This document shows positions 6,095 through 9,498 of a stretch of DNA of 9,498 nt, piece after piece. A program made the translations under genes and the position numbers. Positions within the stretch are counted from its first letter, which is position 1, and each line of letters starts with the position of its first letter. Below the pieces are notes generated by a model. That model had not been told where the DNA came from, ran no database searches, and worked only from the letters and a program-made list of their open reading frames with translations. The DNA comes from Lysinibacillus sp. (GTDB lineage: Bacteria > Bacillota > Bacilli > Bacillales_A > Planococcaceae). Location of the stretch: NCBI GenBank assembly GCA_012735355.1, contig JAAYHP010000305.1, positions 1 to 9,498 of the forward strand, given 5' to 3'.

Positions 6095-6126
6095 AATGGG
6101 AGGCAATAGAAGAATTACCTCCCATT
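6095..6126 (+). terminator. Second hairpin in the S41-secA2 gap
   Basis: AATGGGAGG (6095-6103) pairs perfectly with CCTCCCATT (6118-6126), with an inner AAT/ATT extension; only a short T-run (TTTT to 6128) follows. It may be a backup terminator or, since GGGAGG is sequestered, a decoy ribosome-binding-like element. With the previous hairpin it argues that secA2 is not read through from the S41 gene. Confidence 0.5.
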
Positions 6127-6207
6127 TTATCGAATCAAATTCTCAACAATATCCATACTATAAAATAAATGTATGCAAATCGTAATAAAACTTTCCCTGT
6201 CTCTAAG

Positions 6208-6236
6208 TAGTCATATATATAAAAGTTTGATAAAAT
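6208..6236 (+). promoter_or_regulatory. Possible promoter of secA2-slaP
   Basis: TAGTCA (6208-6213, 4 of 6) and TAAAAT (6231-6236, 5 of 6) are 17 bp apart. Transcription would start near 6243, about 45 nt before the ATG at 6288. The stretch is AT-rich, so chance matches are likely. Confidence 0.35.
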
Positions 6237-6287
6237 AATATGAGTGTCTACATGCATTCAGGCAGATATAAAGGAGCGTTTAACGGA

Positions 6288-6392
6288 ATGTTATCATTTT
6301 TTAAAAATAAAGAAAAAACGAGTTAAAAAGAATTAAAACATTACTATAAAATTGTCGATCAAATTAACCGGCTTGAAGATACTTACAAAGCG
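6288..6392 (+). other. secA2: Natural 5' end of secA2, carrying an in-frame TAA at codon 13
   Basis: AAAGGAG (6270-6276) stands 11 nt before the ATG at 6288. The frame reads MLSFFKNKEKTS, then TAA (6324-6326), then KELKHYYKIVDQINRLEDTY and on, in frame, into the SecA body at 6393. The part after the stop resembles the N-terminal helix of SecA proteins (a KxxxIVxxIN-type helix followed by LSDEEL-like sequence), so this stretch was coding. With codon 13 restored the protein would have 787 residues, a normal SecA2 size. One substitution, for example AAA, GAA or CAA to TAA, is enough to explain it. Confidence 0.75.
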
Positions 6393-8651
6393 ATGTCTGA
6401 TGATGAACTTCGCAATATGACAAATAAATTTAAAGAACGATTACAAAATGGTACGGATATAAAAGAGATTATTCCCGATGCATTTGCCGTTGTACGTGAA
6501 GCTTCTAAACGTGTATTAAATATGCGCCATTACGATGTACAATTAATTGGTGGTCTCGTAATTGCTGAAGGAAATATTTCAGAAATGGCTACAGGTGAAG
6601 GTAAAACATTAGTGGCATCCCTTCCTTCTTATGTACGGGCTTTGGAAGGTAAAGGTGTTCACGTTATTACCGTTAACGACTATTTAGCGAAAAGGGACTA
6701 CGATTTAATTGGACAAATTCATCGCTTTTTAGGATTAACAGTCGGACTCAATTTACCGATGATGGAGCCAGAAGCGAAAAAACGTGCTTATCAAGCAGAT
6801 ATTACATATGGTGTTGGTACTGAATTTGGTTTCGACTATTTACGGGATAATATGGTCCGAAGACTCGAAGATAAAGTACAACGCCCATATCATTTTGCTA
6901 TCATCGACGAAGTGGACTCCGTATTAATTGATGAAGCAAAAACACCGCTTATTATTGCCGGGAAAATGCAATCAAATGAAGATTTACATCGCATTGCGGC
7001 GCGACTCGCAAAAAGATTCGTTAAAGACGAAGATTATGAATTTGATGACGAAACGAAAGCTACTTCCCTTACAGACCAGGGAATTGAAAAAGTGGAAGAA
7101 GCCTTCGGAGTAGATAACTTATACGACTTAGAGCATCAAACGCTATACCATTATGTGATTCAAGCTGTTCGTGCTCACGTTATGTTTGAAAAAAATGTAG
7201 ATTACATTATTAAAGATGATAAAGTTCAACTCGTTGATATGTTTACTGGCCGGATTATGGAAGGTCGTTCCCTCTCAGATGGATTGCACCAAGCCATCGA
7301 AGCGAAAGAAGGCGTTCCAATTACGGAGGAAAATAAAGCTCAAGCACAAATTACAATACAAAACTACTTCCGTATGTATCCAATTCTTTCCGGTATGACC
7401 GGGACTGCAAAAACGCAAGAAAAAGAATTTATGGAAGTTTACGGAATGCGCGTTGTACAAATTCCAACAAACCGTCCTAAAATTCGTGTCGACCAACCGG
7501 ATATGCTTTTCGAATCGAAGGAGGCAAAGTACAAATATGTTGTAAAAGAAGCTCTTGAACGTCATAAAAAAGGACAACCAATTTTGATTGGTACAACTTC
7601 TATTTTACAATCTGAAGAAGTGGCGAAATATTTAGATGAAGTAAACCTACCTTATCAACTATTGAATGCGAAAACTGTGGAGCAAGAAGTAGAGTTAATC
7701 TCCGAAGCTGGTCAAAAAGGACGCATCACTGTTGCGACAAACATGGCTGGTCGTGGTACTGATATCGTTCTTGGAGATGGCGTTGCAGAGCTAGGCGGTT
7801 TGTATGTAATCGGTACGGAAAAACATGAAAGCCGTCGTATAGATAACCAATTAAGAGGTCGTTCTGGTCGTCAAGGAGACCCGGGAGAAAGCCGATTCAT
7901 TATCTCTATTGAAGACGATATGTTCCGCCGTTTTGCGAAAGAAGACGTGGAAAAATTCAAAAAGAAAATGGTTGTCGATGAAGAGGGCCGTATCACAAAT
8001 AAAGATGCTAATGAAATTATCGAACGCACACAGCGCATCGTTGAAGGGGCTCACTTCTCTTTCCGTGAATATAATTTGAAACTGGACGATGTAATTAACG
8101 ATCAACGTCGAGTTATTTATACGCTTCGTGATAAGATATTGCTAGGCGAGGACTTAATTGGTCTGTTAAAAGAAATGGTCCTTGATACGGTTGATTTTGC
8201 GGTACATGAAAATGCACCTGAAGAACTAGATGTTTTAGAATGGGATCACGATGCAATGGAACATGCTGTAAACTCCTTATTCTTAACACCAGTCACTGTT
8301 GACCGTTCAGAAACTAAAGTAAAACGTATTTTAGAAGCAATGAAACCATCCATTGATGAATTGCTCGAATTTATTGATTCATATCAAGAAAACGAGCAAG
8401 TGATGCAAGTGATTCCACAAGTGATGCTTGGTTATTTAGACCGTATGTGGGTAAAACATCTTGAGCAAATGACCCACTTAAAAGAAGGTATCGGATTGCG
8501 TCGTTACCAACAAGAAGACCCGATGCGCATTTATCAACGTGAAGGTTTAGAATTGTTCGGCAAAAATTATCAAGAGCTTCGTCGTGGCATCGTAGAAGAA
8601 TTAGTCATCTTTATGAAAAGACTAAGAAATAAGGAACTGGAGGAGAAATAA
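6393..8651 (+). CDS. secA2: Accessory Sec system translocase ATPase SecA2 (5' end interrupted)
   Basis: Cytoplasmic and membrane-associated motor ATPase that drives export of a subset of proteins, S-layer proteins in B. anthracis and p60-type hydrolases in Listeria. Numbered from 6288: nucleotide-binding domain 1 has Walker A ATGEGKT (Lys106) and Walker B DEVDS (from Asp207); the preprotein cross-linking domain follows; domain 2 has TNMAGRGTDI (from 484) and LRGRSGRQGDPG; a helical scaffold/wing region ends the protein at RLRNKELEEK. The zinc-binding C-terminal tail of housekeeping SecA is absent, and with slaP next door this points to SecA2. The open frame begins at the ATG at 6393, which has no ribosome binding site. 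The true start is 6288, but a TAA at codon 13 intervenes, so full-length protein is not expected unless the stop is an error or is read through. A product from 6393 would lack 35 N-terminal residues but keep all ATPase motifs. Confidence 0.92.
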   Translation: MSDDELRNMTNKFKERLQNGTDIKEIIPDAFAVVREASKRVLNMRHYDVQLIGGLVIAEGNISEMATGEGKTLVASLPSYVRALEGKGVHVITVNDYLAKRDYDLIGQIHRFLGLTVGLNLPMMEPEAKKRAYQADITYGVGTEFGFDYLRDNMVRRLEDKVQRPYHFAIIDEVDSVLIDEAKTPLIIAGKMQSNEDLHRIAARLAKRFVKDEDYEFDDETKATSLTDQGIEKVEEAFGVDNLYDLEHQTLYHYVIQAVRAHVMFEKNVDYIIKDDKVQLVDMFTGRIMEGRSLSDGLHQAIEAKEGVPITEENKAQAQITIQNYFRMYPILSGMTGTAKTQEKEFMEVYGMRVVQIPTNRPKIRVDQPDMLFESKEAKYKYVVKEALERHKKGQPILIGTTSILQSEEVAKYLDEVNLPYQLLNAKTVEQEVELISEAGQKGRITVATNMAGRGTDIVLGDGVAELGGLYVIGTEKHESRRIDNQLRGRSGRQGDPGESRFIISIEDDMFRRFAKEDVEKFKKKMVVDEEGRITNKDANEIIERTQRIVEGAHFSFREYNLKLDDVINDQRRVIYTLRDKILLGEDLIGLLKEMVLDTVDFAVHENAPEELDVLEWDHDAMEHAVNSLFLTPVTVDRSETKVKRILEAMKPSIDELLEFIDSYQENEQVMQVIPQVMLGYLDRMWVKHLEQMTHLKEGIGLRRYQQEDPMRIYQREGLELFGKNYQELRRGIVEELVIFMKRLRNKELEEK

Positions 8652-9498
8652 TGGGCTTATTCTCATTTTTTAAGAAAACCGATAAAGTCGGTGTCGATAG
8701 CGCAGTAGATTCAAAAGAACTTGTAAAAGATTCAAAACAATCCCAAGAAAATAAGCTAGTAAAAACTAAATTATCTTTTCACCCAAGCTGGAATGTACCG
8801 CAAGAACAACAATATGTATTTCGCTTTTTAGCGAATGAATTAGCACCATTAAGACCAAATCAACTATCCCTTGCAGCTATCAACATTGAGAAGGATGTCG
8901 CAGGAGCTTGGCAAGTAAAAGCCTTCTTCCGCTCCTCCCTTCCTCAACCAATTGAGCTTGGAGAAGTAGAATTAATTTTACTAGATAAAGACGATAAACG
9001 ACTTGGTTCAAAATGGTTTGACTTTAAAGAACTAGGTAAAATCCCTCCTGAAAGTGCTCGTCCTTGGGTATTTAAATTTGAAAACAACTATCTTGAAACG
9101 GAAGAAATCCCTGAGGAAGGTTGGAAAATTGCCTTCAACCTTGCTTCTTTACGTGAACATCAACTAGACTTAGATGAAACTTGGAAAAAACAACTTCCGA
9201 AAGAACAGCAAGAAATATTAGCAAAAATCGTGAAAGACTTACCGAAACTAGAGAAAAACGAAGTAAACTTTACTGGCTTGCAAATCAAATTACAAGAAGA
9301 AAATAGTTTACATGCAGCTGTATTTATTCGTAACGGTAATTCAAAAGCAATCAACTTAGAACAATTACCTTTAGAAATTATTGATGCTAACGGAAAGCAA
9401 GTAGCAAAAGGTTCCTTCAAAATGGATCCAGTGTTAACAGTTCAACCGAATTCTACTAAACCTTGGACATTTATTTTCCCAGAAAGTTTAGTAGATGC
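8651..9498 (+). CDS. slaP: Accessory Sec system S-layer assembly protein SlaP (C-terminus outside window)
   Basis: 282 codons are visible with no stop. SlaP is a cytoplasmic partner of SecA2 in B. anthracis, needed for efficient secretion of the S-layer proteins. The N-terminus is MGLFSFFKKTDK, then a polar linker, then two copies of one fold. Copy 1 (about 42-165) includes LAAINIEKDVAGAWQVKAFF and ESARPWVFKFEN. Copy 2 (from about 190) includes FTGLQIKL and NSTKPWTFIFPESL. The paired PWVFKF/PWTFIF ends mark the duplication, which fits the duplicated SLAP domain of this family. There is no signal peptide. The ATG overlaps the secA2 stop by one base (TAATG), and GGAGGAG inside the secA2 end serves as ribosome binding site, so the two are translationally coupled and made together. 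A premature stop in secA2 would therefore probably lower slaP translation too. S-layer or wall-export genes may follow beyond the window. Confidence 0.88.
   Translation, partial: MGLFSFFKKTDKVGVDSAVDSKELVKDSKQSQENKLVKTKLSFHPSWNVPQEQQYVFRFLANELAPLRPNQLSLAAINIEKDVAGAWQVKAFFRSSLPQPIELGEVELILLDKDDKRLGSKWFDFKELGKIPPESARPWVFKFENNYLETEEIPEEGWKIAFNLASLREHQLDLDETWKKQLPKEQQEILAKIVKDLPKLEKNEVNFTGLQIKLQEENSLHAAVFIRNGNSKAINLEQLPLEIIDANGKQVAKGSFKMDPVLTVQPNSTKPWTFIFPESLVD

Noticed and set aside
472..6215. 11-base match AAGTAGTCATA at 472-482 and 6205-6215
   Set aside because: No shared context or longer similarity; plausible by chance in 9.5 kb of AT-rich sequence.
4987..6326. Recoding of TAA as a sense codon
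   Set aside because: All complete genes in the window (brnQ, both hydrolases, secA2 body) end at TAA, so a reassigned TAA is not credible.
9160..9420. Minus-strand reading frame opposite slaP
   Set aside because: Antisense to a convincing slaP frame, with no ribosome binding site or recognisable domain. The same applies to other frames overlapping brnQ, secA2 and the S41 gene.

Overview
The window looks like a chromosomal segment of an S-layer-forming, low-GC Gram-positive rod of the Bacillaceae/Caryophanaceae (Planococcaceae) kind, for example Lysinibacillus, Solibacillus or the Bacillus cereus group. This rests on the AT-rich DNA, strong AGGAGG-type ribosome binding sites, CodY- and WalR-like sites, and above all on a secA2-slaP pair, the accessory secretion module known for S-layer export in Bacillus anthracis. 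Family names come from reading the translations; no database search was run.

Layout. 1-268 (-): start of a TagO/WecA-type polyprenyl-phosphate sugar-1-phosphate transferase, cut by the window edge. 569-1081 (-): small secreted NlpC/P60 hydrolase with no usable ATG and a WalR-like site cluster upstream. 1359-2339 (-): secreted LysM plus NlpC/P60 hydrolase with its own promoter and terminator. 2572-3921 (+): BrnQ branched-chain amino-acid transporter with a CodY-like box upstream. 3922-4563: 640 bp without a gene, holding a composite repeat (near-perfect 18-bp terminal inverted repeats around a long hairpin and a GC-rich structured core) and then an AT-rich part with palindromes. 4564-6000 (+): secreted S41 (CtpA/CtpB-like) protease with a C-terminal SbsA-type Ig-like domain, broken by one in-frame TAA. 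6001-6287: hairpins, terminator and promoter. 6288-8651 (+): secA2, whose natural reading frame has a TAA at codon 13. 8651-9498 (+): slaP, overlapping secA2 by one base and running off the window.

Together the genes suggest a cell-envelope region. TagO starts wall-polymer synthesis, the two hydrolases cut peptidoglycan, SecA2 and SlaP export S-layer or wall proteins, and the S41 protease could process envelope proteins. A LysM-P60 enzyme near secA2 recalls Listeria, where the p60 gene iap adjoins secA2 and p60 is a SecA2 substrate. The main oddity is three start/stop anomalies in neighbouring envelope genes (a missing ATG and two premature TAA codons), meaning either recent decay of the pathway or base-call errors; read-level data would decide.
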